Shown here: one piece after another, positions 1 through 6,926 of the stretch
Layout of the letters: each line of letters starts with the position of its first letter
Numbering within the stretch: the first letter of the stretch is position 1
From: an uncultured Ruminococcus sp.
GTDB taxonomy: Bacteria > Bacillota > Clostridia > Oscillospirales > Ruminococcaceae
Length of the DNA stretch: 18,499 nucleotides
Direction: 5' to 3'
Assembly: GCA_946186215.1 (NCBI GenBank)
Contig: CAMHMM010000010.1
Span: forward strand, 1 to 18,499
Program-made: the position numbers and the translations under genes
The notes under the pieces: model-generated
Seen by the model: only the letters and a program-made list of their open reading frames with translations
Told to the model about the DNA's origin: nothing
The model's database searches: none

Positions 1-849
1 GTGGCCAAGGAATATATCGGCAAACGACGGCTGGGAAAGGTAGCGGAATTTGATATGCACCATCCGCCACAGCGCTCCTGCGCCCTCGAGCTCTGCCACC
101 TCGATCAGATCCTTGGGGATATTGTTCAGGGCGGAGAGGAAGAGTATCATATTGTAGCCCAGATTTTTCCAGAGAAACAGCAGGACTATGACTACAAGGC
201 ATTTTGGGGATTTGAACCAGTCTACCGCCGTCCATGGCTCTATCAGCGCTTTTTCTCCTATATAGAGCCCGTGTGAGATGAGCTTTGACAGCACCTCGTT
301 GGCGGGCCCCTTGTGGTCGAACACGACCTGCCATATCAGCACTATGGACGCTACGGGCACCATCATAGGCGATATGAAGAATGTTCTGAACACGCTCTTC
401 CCGGGTATTTTTGAATTGAGCATCGAGGCCAGCAGCAGGGAAAGTATCACCGCTGAGGGCACGGATGTAAGGGAAAGGGTGAGGGTGTTCTTGGCGGCCT
501 GCAGAAAGGCCTTGTTGGAAAACAGGTTGGTATAGTTTGTAATGCCCACGAAGGCTTTGTTTATGGGATTATCCAGAAATGAGTAGTATATGACTATCAG
601 AAAAGGCACGACGAAAAAGACCATGACACCGGCCAGACTGGGCAGCATGAGCAGCTTTGCAAAGGGGGTGTTAGGGTCTGTTATGTCTTTTTTATGCTTT
701 CTGGCCTTGCCGCTTTTGCGAAGCTCCTGCAGATGCTCCTCATAAAGCTCCTCGGCTGTTTTCTTTACCTTTGCGGGTGCCTCTTTTGCGGGCTCCTCGG
801 CCGGGGCGGCCTGCTGCACCGCAGAAGCAACATCTGTTTTATCTTTCAT
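1..849 (-). CDS. Sugar ABC transporter permease, MalF/UgpA/LplB type (3' end outside window)
   Basis: Inner-membrane permease subunit of a carbohydrate ABC importer; the frame is open from the ATG at 849 to the window edge (283 codons visible). Residues 1-60 form a charged, Ala/Glu/Lys-rich cytoplasmic tail. Hydrophobic segments follow, one containing LLMLPSLAGVMVFFVVPF, then ITNYTNLFSN, the periplasmic-loop signature of MalF-like permeases. Near the edge is the EAA loop (EVAELEGAGALWRM, then the K-F-R-Y-L stretch), which contacts the ATPase; its first Ala is Val and the usual Pro is missing. A family member runs about 300-330 residues, so about 20-50 are lost off the left edge. An AAGGAG lies 17 nt before the ATG, which is long; an in-frame GTG 18 nt upstream sits too close to it. 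Substrate cannot be read; a second permease and binding protein would be expected to the left. Confidence 0.9.
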   Translation of the reverse strand, partial: MKDKTDVASAVQQAAPAEEPAKEAPAKVKKTAEELYEEHLQELRKSGKARKHKKDITDPNTPFAKLLMLPSLAGVMVFFVVPFLIVIYYSFLDNPINKAFVGITNYTNLFSNKAFLQAAKNTLTLSLTSVPSAVILSLLLASMLNSKIPGKSVFRTFFISPMMVPVASIVLIWQVVFDHKGPANEVLSKLISHGLYIGEKALIEPWTAVDWFKSPKCLVVIVLLFLWKNLGYNMILFLSALNNIPKDLIEVAELEGAGALWRMVHIKFRYLSQPSFADIFLGH

Positions 850-905
850 ATATCTGTATGAACGCACTCCTTTTCAGGTGCGGTGGTCTGTTATCGGTCG
901 AAAAT

Positions 906-925
906 GGGGACAGTATACCGTCCCC
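906..925 (-). other. Small hairpin in the permease leader (GGGGACGGT motif)
   Basis: GGGGAC (906-911) and GTCCCC (920-925) form a 6-bp GC stem around a GTATAC core. On the minus strand it reads GGGGACGGTATACTGTCCCC. It lies in the 5' leader of the permease and has no U-run after it, so it is not a terminator. The same GGGGACGGT core occurs at 1318-1326 (-) and 12809-12817 (+). Confidence 0.5.
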
Positions 926-948
926 TGTCTTGCATATCCTGCTTTTAT

Positions 949-976
949 AGTATAACACATGGGGGAGAAAAATCAA
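949..976 (-). promoter_or_regulatory. Sigma-A promoter for the ABC permease
   Basis: Reading the minus strand, TTGATT (976-971), a 16-nt spacer and TATACT (954-949). It points at the permease start 100 nt downstream, leaving a 5' leader of roughly 90 nt that contains the hairpin at 906-925. Confidence 0.7.
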
Positions 977-1063
977 CAATATTTGAAAAAATGTAACCAA
1001 ATTTGGCACATTGACGGTATATGCGGTTAATTTTGCGGGGATAGTGTAGATATTTGCAGATAG

Positions 1064-1180
1064 GTCGGCAAGGCCGACAGCTGCCCGGCAGGCAGAGCCT
1101 GCACCCTCCCGGCTGTGAAACGCCGCTGTTACCCGTGCGCTATTTTGCAGGGGAACGCTTATCTGCGGCTCAGAGCTTTA
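1064..1180 (-). repeat. Modular palindromic repeat, copy R1
   Basis: Read on the minus strand the modules are: AAAGCTCTGAGCCGCAGAT, a short variable piece, GGGTAACAGCGGCGTTTC, a 24-nt GC-rich unit (1111-1088) and the palindrome GTCGGCCTTGCCGAC (1078-1064). The 24-nt unit is identical at 1802-1825 and 18360-18383. The last 48 nt (1111-1064) match coding DNA at 18040-18087 at 45 of 48 positions. No reading frame here looks like a gene. It sits between the permease promoter and a repeat-poor stretch. Confidence 0.85.
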
Positions 1181-1239
1181 ATATACCCCCACCAACGCAA
1201 GAGGGCGAGGCTTTTCTGTCGGACAAACTAATATGAGAG

Positions 1240-1550
1240 TTTGACGAATATGAGAGCAGGTGATTGACCAAATGGCAGGGCGAGACAAATAAAACAGAAA
1301 GCAGTCATACATCGGCGACCGTCCCCACAGAACCTTTCTGAACGAATGTAGAATTTAATGTGCAGATATTTCTGAGTGGGTTATAAACGGTGTCCAAATG
1401 CGAAGCAAAACAACATTGGAGTGGGGAAAAGGGGATACAAAGGGGAGAAACGAAGAGAGACGGCGCACAGATAAAATCGTCATAGCAAATTAATACTCCG
1501 TCCCTTTGGTGTTTCATCCCCTTTGACTCGCTGCAAATCAGCCGTTTCGG
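1240..1550. other. Gene-free intergenic DNA without recognisable function
   Basis: About 310 nt between repeat copies R1 and R2. The only open frame, 70 codons on the minus strand (1517-1305), has a Cys/Pro/Leu-rich composition, no visible domain and no ribosome binding site, so I do not call it a gene. A GGGGACGGT motif is present on the minus strand at 1326-1318. The stretch could be a further degraded repeat module; I see no RNA gene or promoter that I would defend. Confidence 0.4.
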
Positions 1551-1566
1551 ACAACAGGCTACCGTT

Positions 1567-1636
1567 AGGCGGGTAAAACCCGCTGTTACTCGTACTTTCG
1601 TTTGTGAATAGCATTCCTCTGAGGCTCGGAGCTTTT
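1567..1636 (-). repeat. Modular palindromic repeat, copy R2 (short)
   Basis: On the minus strand: AAAGCTCCGAGCCTCAGA, a variable piece with ATTCACAAACGAAAGTACG, then GAGTAACAGCGGGTTTTACC, a small hairpin of the same type as in R1 and in the 4.2 kb cluster. It lacks the 24-nt unit and the GTCGGCC palindrome, so it is a truncated or alternative assembly of the modules. Confidence 0.65.
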
Positions 1637-1750
1637 ATGCCTGCTATTTATTTTACTTTAATCTTAGGCGGGGCGAATTATACTGATAATAAAGTACGGT
1701 CACATTTCGGTCTTGCGACTATTTTGACAAACTTAGTGTAAATAATAGTG

Positions 1751-1875
1751 GGTATAAAAGCTCCGAGCCACAAATGAGCGCTTTTTTTACAAAAGTGAGT
1801 ACGGGAGGGTGCAGGCTCTGCCTGCTTTGCTGCCCCTGAAAGGAGAGGTGCCGAGCATAGCGAGGCGGAGGGGTG
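1751..1875 (+). repeat. Modular palindromic repeat, copy R3
   Basis: Contains AAAGCTCCGAGCCACAAATG (1757-1776), a T/A-rich link, then the 24-nt GC unit at 1802-1825, identical to 18360-18383 and, as reverse complement, to 1088-1111. It continues with CCCCTGAAAGGAGAGG and CGGAGGGGTGTT, modules also found in R5 and R8. Relative to R8 the order of the modules is permuted, as expected if units are strung together. Confidence 0.85.
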
Positions 1876-1916
1876 TTCACGCTCAATACGACGGTAACAG
1901 TTTTACTTTTTTTAGT

Positions 1917-1979
1917 TTCGAGCCGCAAATGAACGGTTTCACACAAAATAGCGAACGAGTAGCTGTCGGCCTTGCCGAC
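1917..1979 (+). repeat. Modular palindromic repeat, copy R4, next to the pgk promoter
   Basis: TTCGAGCCGCAAATGAACGG, then ACACAAAATAGCGAACGAG, ending with GTCGGCCTTGCCGAC (1965-1979). This order is the same as the coding copy at 18125-18186 and it lacks the 24-nt unit, as that copy does. It ends 19 nt upstream of the pgk -35 box. Confidence 0.8.
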
Positions 1980-1998
1980 CAATTTGACAAAATAATAC

Positions 1999-2027
1999 TT
2001 GAAATATTCGTGAGGATGGTGTATAAT
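1999..2027 (+). promoter_or_regulatory. Strong sigma-A promoter of pgk
   Basis: TTGAAA (1999-2004), 17-nt spacer, perfect TATAAT (2022-2027). Transcription would start near 2034, leaving a leader of about 50 nt with GAAAGGATG as the ribosome binding region for the ATG at 2086. Strength fits a glycolytic gene. Confidence 0.85.
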
Positions 2028-2085
2028 AGATATAAGCTTCCCTGTGAAGCGGTACATTCTATATTAATGAAAGGATGTTTTTCCA

Positions 2086-3309
2086 ATGGCAGGTTTAAAC
2101 AAGGTTTCCGTTGACGATATTTCCGTAAAGGGCAAGAAGGTGCTCGTAAGAGTAGATTTCAATGTGCCCCTCAAGGACGGCGTTATCACCAATGACAATC
2201 GTATACAGGCTGCTCTTCCCACAATAAAGAAGCTCATAGGCGACGGCGGCAAGGTAGTTCTCTGCTCTCATCTGGGCAAGCCCAAGAACGGCCCCGAGGC
2301 TAAGTTCTCCCTCAAGCCCGCAGCAGACAGGCTCGCTGAGCTCCTCCCCGGCACAAAGGTAACATTTGCTGCTGACGATGAGGTAGTAGGCGCAAACGCA
2401 AAGGCAGCTGTAAGCGCAATGGCAGACGGCGATATCGTTGTTCTGGAGAATACCCGTTTCAGAGGCACTGATGAGACCAAGAACGGCGAGAACCTTTCCA
2501 AGGAGCTGGCTGATCTGGTAGACGGTCAGGTATTCGTTATGGATGCATTCGGCTCTGCTCACAGAGCTCACGCTTCCACAGCTGGCGTAACAAAGTTCGT
2601 CAAGGAGACCGCAGTAGGTTATCTGATGCAGAAGGAGATCAAGTACCTCGGCAATGCTGTTGAGGATCCCGTTCGTCCCTTCGTTGCTATCCTCGGCGGC
2701 GCAAAGGTAGCAGACAAGCTCTCTGTTATCTCCAACCTCCTCGAGAAGTGCGACACACTTATCATCGGCGGCGGTATGGCTTATACATTCATCAAGGCAC
2801 AGGGCGGCTCTGTTGGTATGTCCCTCGTTGATGATGAAAAGCTCGACTACTGCAAGGAGATGCTCGCAAAGGCTGACAAGCTGGGCAAGAAGATCCTTCT
2901 TCCCGTTGACACCGCTGTTGCAGCTTCCTTCCCCGAGCCTATCGATGCTCCCATAGCTATCGAGAACTTCAAGTCCGGCGAGATCCCCGCAGACAAGATG
3001 GGACTCGATATCGGCACAGAGACTCAGAAGCTCTTTGCTGAGGCTGTTAAGTCCGCTAAGACCGTTGTATGGAACGGCCCCATGGGCGTATTTGAGAACC
3101 CTGTTCTTGCAGCCGGCACTATCGCAGTTGCAAAGTCCCTTGCTGAGACCGATGCTACCACAGTTATCGGCGGCGGCGACTCCGCAGCAGCTGTTATCCA
3201 GCTCGGCTTTGCAGACAAGATGACACATATCTCCACAGGCGGCGGCGCTTCCCTTGAATACCTCGAGGGCAAGGTTCTCCCCGGCGTTGATGTGATCGCA
3301 GACAAGTAA
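2086..3309 (+). CDS. pgk: Phosphoglycerate kinase
   Basis: Cytoplasmic glycolytic enzyme: 1,3-bisphosphoglycerate + ADP gives 3-phosphoglycerate + ATP. The 407-residue product has the family length (about 395-415) and all landmarks: RVDFNVP (22-28) and SHLGKPK (61-67) of the N-terminal substrate domain, LENTRF (120-125), DAFGSAHRAHAS (153-164), GGAKVADK (204-211) with its nucleotide-site lysine, WNGPMGVFE (329-337), GGGDSAAAV (362-370) and HISTGGGASLEYLEG (381-395). Codon use is strongly biased, as for a highly expressed gene. It is transcribed alone from its own promoter; gap, tpi and gpm are not adjacent. A long antisense frame over the whole gene is a by-product of the codon bias. Confidence 0.98.
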   Translation: MAGLNKVSVDDISVKGKKVLVRVDFNVPLKDGVITNDNRIQAALPTIKKLIGDGGKVVLCSHLGKPKNGPEAKFSLKPAADRLAELLPGTKVTFAADDEVVGANAKAAVSAMADGDIVVLENTRFRGTDETKNGENLSKELADLVDGQVFVMDAFGSAHRAHASTAGVTKFVKETAVGYLMQKEIKYLGNAVEDPVRPFVAILGGAKVADKLSVISNLLEKCDTLIIGGGMAYTFIKAQGGSVGMSLVDDEKLDYCKEMLAKADKLGKKILLPVDTAVAASFPEPIDAPIAIENFKSGEIPADKMGLDIGTETQKLFAEAVKSAKTVVWNGPMGVFENPVLAAGTIAVAKSLAETDATTVIGGGDSAAAVIQLGFADKMTHISTGGGASLEYLEGKVLPGVDVIADK

Positions 3310-3338
3310 TCCGAAAAAACACCGGAACAAAGGCTGTA

Positions 3339-3380
3339 TTCATCCGCTGCGGCGGCTCAGGAGCTGTTGCGGCGGATGAA
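3339..3380 (+). other. Long perfect RNA hairpin between pgk and the pentapeptide gene
   Basis: Positions 3339-3357 can pair with 3362-3380 over all 19 bp, counting G-U wobbles, around the tetraloop CAGG. The outer nine pairs (TTCATCCGC/GCGGATGAA) are pure Watson-Crick. It lies 29 nt after the pgk stop. No U-run follows, so it is not a textbook intrinsic terminator; it could protect the pgk 3' end or control entry into the next gene, whose start is 25 nt away. Confidence 0.6.
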
Positions 3381-3404
3381 AACGGTGCTGATACAGTTGC
3401 TTTT

Positions 3405-3884
3405 ATGAGCCACTGTATGAGCACCGCAGAGAAAGGACTGAATATAGTGCTGCTGAAAAATCTGAAGATCGACGAAAGCACAGACTGTGACTTTTCCAAT
3501 TCAATTATAAGAGACTGCAAATTCGGAGCTGTTTCGGTAGTGGGCTGCGATGTCCCCGAAATGACGCTTTCCGACACGAGCGTTATCTCCGCTCAGATAG
3601 ATGATTCCATGCTGGATAATGCCACGGTGTCAAACAGCAGCATGGCAGGCTCCGAATTCAACAATGTTTCCCTTTCCAATATCCGCATACACGGCGGGGA
3701 TATGAAAAGCGGAAGGGCGGAAAACTCCGATATGAGCGGGCTGCGTCTGAACGGCTGCGACCTTTCGGGCACGGTCATAGAAAACTGCTGTCTTGACAAT
3801 ATCCATATCCGTTCCTCGCATCTTTCGGGGATGACCATAGACGGCGTTCCTCTCACCGCCCTTATTGAAAAGTACTATTCATGA
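3405..3884 (+). CDS. Pentapeptide-repeat protein
   Basis: About 159 residues, cytoplasmic, no signal or membrane segment. From roughly residue 25 it has a five-residue period with a hydrophobic centre, clearest in the second half: SEFNN, VSLSN, IRIHG, SDMSG, LRLNG, CDLSG, TVIEN, CCLDN, IHIRS, SHLSG, MTIDG. This is the right-handed quadrilateral beta-helix fold. It ends with a short cap (VPLTALIEKYYS). Function is unknown; known members include gyrase-protecting proteins, but nothing here shows that role. Several Cys residues (CD, CK, CC pairs) are notable beside a metal-sensor gene. The start is uncertain: ATG 3405 and ATG 3417 both lack a good ribosome binding site, and the frame is open upstream without any ATG/GTG/TTG. 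The stop overlaps the next start (ATGA), so the pair is translationally coupled. Confidence 0.8.
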   Translation: MSHCMSTAEKGLNIVLLKNLKIDESTDCDFSNSIIRDCKFGAVSVVGCDVPEMTLSDTSVISAQIDDSMLDNATVSNSSMAGSEFNNVSLSNIRIHGGDMKSGRAENSDMSGLRLNGCDLSGTVIENCCLDNIHIRSSHLSGMTIDGVPLTALIEKYYS

Positions 3885-4237
3885 TCATGGAGCAGAAAAT
3901 GGACGATTATATTGCGGCACACGATGAAATGATACAGGATCTCAGAGGGCAGATGCCGGATCTTGAAAAGCTCTACGATCTTGCAGAGCTGTACACGGTG
4001 TTCGGCGATACCACAAGGATCAGGATATTGTATGTGCTGCTCAATGCGGAGCTTTGCGTAAATGACATGGCACAGCTTCTGGGGCTTAGTCAGACGGCGG
4101 TATCACATCAGCTCAGAGTGCTCAAAAATAAAAAGCTGGTCAAATTCCGCAAGGAGGGCAAGGTAGTCTTCTACTCCATTGCGGATGATCATGTCCGCAG
4201 GATAATCGAGATCGGCATGGAGCATGTTGAAGAATAG
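3881..4237 (+). CDS. ArsR/SmtB-family repressor with alpha-5 zinc-site motif
   Basis: A 118-residue winged-helix DNA-binding repressor. The helix-turn-helix is at about 59-82 (CVNDMAQLLGLSQTAVSHQL), followed by a wing (KFRKEGKVVFYSI). The C-terminal helix holds Asp102-x-His104-x10-His115-x2-Glu118, the exact spacing of the alpha-5 Zn(II)/Co(II) site of SmtB and CzrA. The alpha-3 site is reduced to a single Cys59 in ELCVND. In the family, zinc binding releases operator DNA. The gene overlaps the pentapeptide gene by four bases (ATGA). No efflux pump or metallothionein is adjacent, so the target is not evident; it may act on its own operon or at a distance. ATG 3881 is chosen for the coupling; ATG 3887 is possible. 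Confidence 0.92.
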   Translation: MIMEQKMDDYIAAHDEMIQDLRGQMPDLEKLYDLAELYTVFGDTTRIRILYVLLNAELCVNDMAQLLGLSQTAVSHQLRVLKNKKLVKFRKEGKVVFYSIADDHVRRIIEIGMEHVEE

Positions 4238-4239
4238 CA

Positions 4240-4437
4240 GGCAGGCGGCGAAACGCCGCTGTTGCCCGTATGCTCATTTGTGGGTTAACTTTCAACAGAT
4301 GCTCGGTTCGGCAGTGCCGAAAGCCGCCCGTATGCTCTTTTGTGCGGAGCTGTTCATTTGGGGCTCGGAGCTTTAGTTTAACCCCACCACCACCGCCTGA
4401 AGGCGGCGGTCCCCCTCCCCTTTCAGGGGAGGCAAGA
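4240..4437 (-). repeat. Modular palindromic repeat cluster R5
   Basis: On the minus strand: CCCCTGAAAGGGGAGG with a self-complementary CTCCCC/GGGGAG stem, a second stem CCGCC-TGAA-GGCGG, then GGGGTTAAACTAAAGCTCCG, GAGCCCCAAATGAAC, GCACAAAAGAGCATACGGGC, TTTCGGCACTGCCGAA (a variant of the GTCGGCC palindrome), and a shorter second unit CACAAATGAGCATACGGGC ending with AACAGCGGCGTTTCGCCGCC. It fills the space between the ArsR gene and the GNAT gene. The last hairpin begins just past the ArsR stop and could act as a weak transcript end, but no U-run follows. Confidence 0.8.
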
Positions 4438-4537
4438 CAGTATGCGTGTTAACCAAATGCAGTGCCGAATGTTTTTCTTCTGCCCTTCGGCGGGGAAGAT
4501 ATATGGAAAAGAGCAACTGCCATGAAGGAGTATGACG

Positions 4538-5035
4538 ATGAGCATTGATGAGCCGCAGCGCACAGGACGGACAGACAGCAGCGGGGATGCACTGCGGTTT
4601 TGCAGCATTGACGATGATGATGCGCTTCGTGCGGCACTGCGGTTTTGCATAAGAGTATTTGATTCCTCTGCGGCACCCATGTTCCCGTCCGAGGGACGGC
4701 ACACATTTCATGCCTTTGTTATGAGCGGCGTTATCGAACAGGCCGTTCACGAGGGCAGGGCGCAGATGTATGTCTGCTATGACGGGGATGCCGCTGCAGG
4801 CGTGCTTTGTATGCGCGACGGGAACCACATCTCACTGCTTTTCGTGGATGACAGCCACCGCAGGATGGGGATAGCCACACAGCTTCTCGGAATGGCGCTT
4901 GTCGGGCGGCAGGGAGAGATAACAGTGAACGCTGCCCCCACCGGATATGAGTTCTACCTGTCCCGAGGCTTTGAATTTACCGATACCGAGGAGCTCAGGG
5001 AAGGGCTTATCTTTACAAAAATGGTGCTCAGGTAA
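4538..5035 (+). CDS. GNAT-family N-acetyltransferase
   Basis: A 165-residue acetyl-CoA-dependent acyltransferase of unknown substrate. After a poorly conserved N-terminal region comes the GNAT core: beta-4 with LLFVDDSHRRMGIATQLL (about 105-122), whose R-R-M-G-I-A is the Q/R-x-x-G-x-G/A pyrophosphate loop of motif A, then VNAAPTGYEFYLSRGFEFTD (motif B, the usual A-x-x-FYxxxGF). The start is ATG 4538, seven bases after AAGGAG (4525-4530); the ATG at 4532 is too close. It lies 125 nt before the glycosyltransferase, with no clear promoter between. Substrate cannot be predicted; small GNATs act on amino acids, antibiotics, polyamines or protein N-termini. Confidence 0.88.
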   Translation: MSIDEPQRTGRTDSSGDALRFCSIDDDDALRAALRFCIRVFDSSAAPMFPSEGRHTFHAFVMSGVIEQAVHEGRAQMYVCYDGDAAAGVLCMRDGNHISLLFVDDSHRRMGIATQLLGMALVGRQGEITVNAAPTGYEFYLSRGFEFTDTEELREGLIFTKMVLR

Positions 5036-5119
5036 ATGTTGAACAGGTGTCCTGCTTTGCCTGTCCTGCGTTTTTCCTTACATTCTGAATACGGCCTGAT
5101 ACAGGCTGTGCTTTATTCG

Positions 5120-5140
5120 GCACTCCCGTAACGGCAGTGC
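5120..5140. promoter_or_regulatory. 21-nt imperfect palindrome upstream of the glycosyltransferase
   Basis: GCACTCCCGTAACGGCAGTGC: GCACT and AGTGC, then CCGT and ACGG, symmetric about one base with a single C-C mismatch per half. It ends 20 nt before the ATG at 5161. The near-perfect symmetry with almost no loop suits a dimeric regulator site better than an RNA hairpin, but a chance palindrome is possible. Confidence 0.3.
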
Positions 5141-5160
5141 TCTGAAACGGAAGTGTCAAT

Positions 5161-6114
5161 ATGAAAAAAATGATATCCGTGCTGATACCCTGCTTCAATG
5201 AGGAGGACAATGTCATCCCCATAAGCGAAGCTGTAAGCGAGCAGCTTGCGGCCTTTGAGGACAGATATGACTGGGAGCTTGTTTTCATAGACAACGACTC
5301 AAAGGACTGCACAAGGGAGAAGCTTGAAAGCATCTGCGCGAAGGACAGCCGCATCAAGGCTATATTCAATGCAAAGAACTTCGGCCAGTTCAACTCCCCC
5401 TATTACGGGATGTGTCAGTGCAGCGGCGACTGCGTTATCACGATGGTGTGCGATTTTCAGGATCCCGTGGAGCTGATACCCAGATTTATCGAGGAATGGG
5501 AAAACGGCTACAAGATCGTGGCGGCTATCAAGATTACAAGCAAGGAAAGCCCCATAATGCGCGGGCTGAGATCAATTTACTACAAGATGATAAAGAAAAT
5601 GTCCTCCGTGGAGCAGATAGAGCATTTCACGGGGACGGGACTTTATGACAGATCATTTATAAATGTGCTGCGGGAACTGGACGATCCTACGCCCTTCCTG
5701 CGCGGCATCGTGGCGGAGCTGGGCTTTCGCCGCAAGGATATTACCTATGAGCAGCAGAAGCGCCGTGCGGGCAAGACCCACAACAACTGGGCTACCCTTT
5801 ATGATGCGGCGATGCTGAGCTTTACCTCCTACACCAAGTCCGGACTTAGGGTTGCGACCATATTCGGCTTTATCGTGGCGCTGCTCAGCGTTATCGTGGC
5901 GCTGGGCTACCTGATACTGAAGCTCGTGTTCTGGTACAGGTTCCCTGCGGGCAATGCGCCGCTGCTTATCGGCGTGTTCCTTTTCGGCGGGCTGCAGCTT
6001 TTCTTTACGGGACTCGTTGGAGAGTATATAATGAACATGAGTGCTCGTATAATGCACCGGCCTCTTGTAATAGAGGAACGCAGGATAAATTTTGACAAAA
6101 AAGATGATGAATGA
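5161..6114 (+). CDS. Membrane-anchored family 2 glycosyltransferase (GtrB/DPM1-like)
   Basis: A 317-residue polyisoprenyl-phosphate sugar transferase. The GT-A domain starts SVLIPCFNEEDNV, followed by ELVFIDNDSKDCT (nucleotide-binding Asp), KNFGQFNSPYYGM, and VCDFQDP (about 97-103), the metal-binding D-x-x-D of this branch. FTGTGLYDRS and RRAGKTHNNW (about 202-211) match the acceptor/active-site region seen in GtrB-like enzymes. Two transmembrane helices at about 227-252 and 265-290 anchor it in the membrane, so it should face the cytoplasm and load a sugar onto undecaprenyl or dolichyl-type phosphate. Sugar identity is unknown, and no flippase or GtrC-type partner is in view. A weak GGAAGTG precedes the start. 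TGA overlaps an ATG of the following frame. Confidence 0.9.
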   Translation: MKKMISVLIPCFNEEDNVIPISEAVSEQLAAFEDRYDWELVFIDNDSKDCTREKLESICAKDSRIKAIFNAKNFGQFNSPYYGMCQCSGDCVITMVCDFQDPVELIPRFIEEWENGYKIVAAIKITSKESPIMRGLRSIYYKMIKKMSSVEQIEHFTGTGLYDRSFINVLRELDDPTPFLRGIVAELGFRRKDITYEQQKRRAGKTHNNWATLYDAAMLSFTSYTKSGLRVATIFGFIVALLSVIVALGYLILKLVFWYRFPAGNAPLLIGVFLFGGLQLFFTGLVGEYIMNMSARIMHRPLVIEERRINFDKKDDE

Positions 6115-6242
6115 CGGCTTCGGGCAGCAGTGAGCATGGATCGGGCGGATCTGCTCGCGGCTGCCTTTTAGGAAATGCCGGATATGTGTCTTCACTGCAG
6201 CCGGCGGGGATGATCCGGCACTTCGGCAAAAAGTATGGTGAT

Positions 6243-6920
6243 ATGATGATAAATTCAGTGGTATTCGATCTGGACGGCACACTTCTCGATACCTCCGAGG
6301 GCGTGATAAGCTCTGTTAAAAAAATGCTTGAACGCTGCGGACTGCCCGAGGCCACAGACGAACAGCTCAGGGGCTTTATCGGGCCGCCTATCAACAAGCG
6401 GCTGATACAGCTTTACGGGATAAGCGAAGAGGATGCCTTTTCATACATGAACATATTTCGTGATGAATACATCCGCGGCGATCTGTACAAGGCTGTGATA
6501 TACCCGGGAATGGCCGAAACGCTCAGAAGGCTGCGTGAAGACGGGCTCAGGATCGGCGTTGCCACTTACAAGCGGGAGGATCAGGCGACTGCACTCCTTG
6601 CGCACTGCGGCCTTGCACCTCTCTTTGATGTGATACACGGGGCGGATGCGGATGCAAAGCTTACCAAGGCGGATGTACTGGCGCTTACGGTAAAGGAGCT
6701 GGGCTTCCATGCGGAAAATACCGCTATGGTGGGCGACAGCACAAATGATGCGGTGGGCGCGGCAGGCGCGGGAACACCGTTTATAGGCGTTACCTACGGT
6801 TTCGGCTTTTCCTGCGACGAGGATATCATTTCTGTATGCAATAGTGAAGCTCTGCCGCTGCTTGGCTGTTCACCGGACTGCCCTGGCATCGCAGATATAG
6901 TGGAAAGGAACCGCGGCTGA
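6243..6920 (+). CDS. HAD-superfamily phosphatase, phosphoglycolate-phosphatase-like
   Basis: About 225 residues, cytoplasmic. Motif I VVFDLDGTLLDT supplies the nucleophile Asp and acid/base Asp; motif II is VATYK; the Lys of motif III is in LTKAD; motif IV is GDSTNDAVGA with two metal-binding Asp. FIGPP and the helical cap between motif I and II place it with the C1-capped Gph/PpaX/5'-nucleotidase group, so small phosphate esters or pyrophosphate are likely substrates. The start is uncertain. The frame is open to an ATG at 6111 that overlaps the glycosyltransferase stop, but the extra 44 residues are low-complexity Gly/Ser-rich and unlike the family; I prefer ATG 6243 or 6246, which lack a strong ribosome binding site. 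Confidence 0.85.
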   Translation: MMINSVVFDLDGTLLDTSEGVISSVKKMLERCGLPEATDEQLRGFIGPPINKRLIQLYGISEEDAFSYMNIFRDEYIRGDLYKAVIYPGMAETLRRLREDGLRIGVATYKREDQATALLAHCGLAPLFDVIHGADADAKLTKADVLALTVKELGFHAENTAMVGDSTNDAVGAAGAGTPFIGVTYGFGFSCDEDIISVCNSEALPLLGCSPDCPGIADIVERNRG

Positions 6921-6926
6921 TACCGC

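Noticed and set aside
1305..1517. 70-codon minus-strand frame in the left intergenic region
   Set aside because: No ribosome binding site, no domain, and it lies between repeat copies; it more likely reflects repetitive non-coding DNA.
1883..2114. Short frames across repeats R3/R4 and the pgk leader, on both strands
   Set aside because: They run through repeats and the pgk promoter; no ribosome site or domain.
2095..3330. 411-codon open frame antisense to pgk
   Set aside because: It mirrors the strongly biased codons of pgk on the other strand, has Cys/Leu/Ala-rich composition without a domain, and lacks a ribosome site.
4245..4260. GCGGCG-AAA-CGCCGC hairpin as terminator of the ArsR gene
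   Set aside because: No U-run follows and the same hairpin is a module of the repeat family elsewhere, so it is counted with the repeat.
6111..6242. N-terminal extension of the HAD phosphatase from an ATGA overlap with the glycosyltransferase stop
   Set aside because: The 44 extra residues are Gly/Ser-rich, unlike the family, which begins a few residues before the DxDGT motif. The overlap may be chance.
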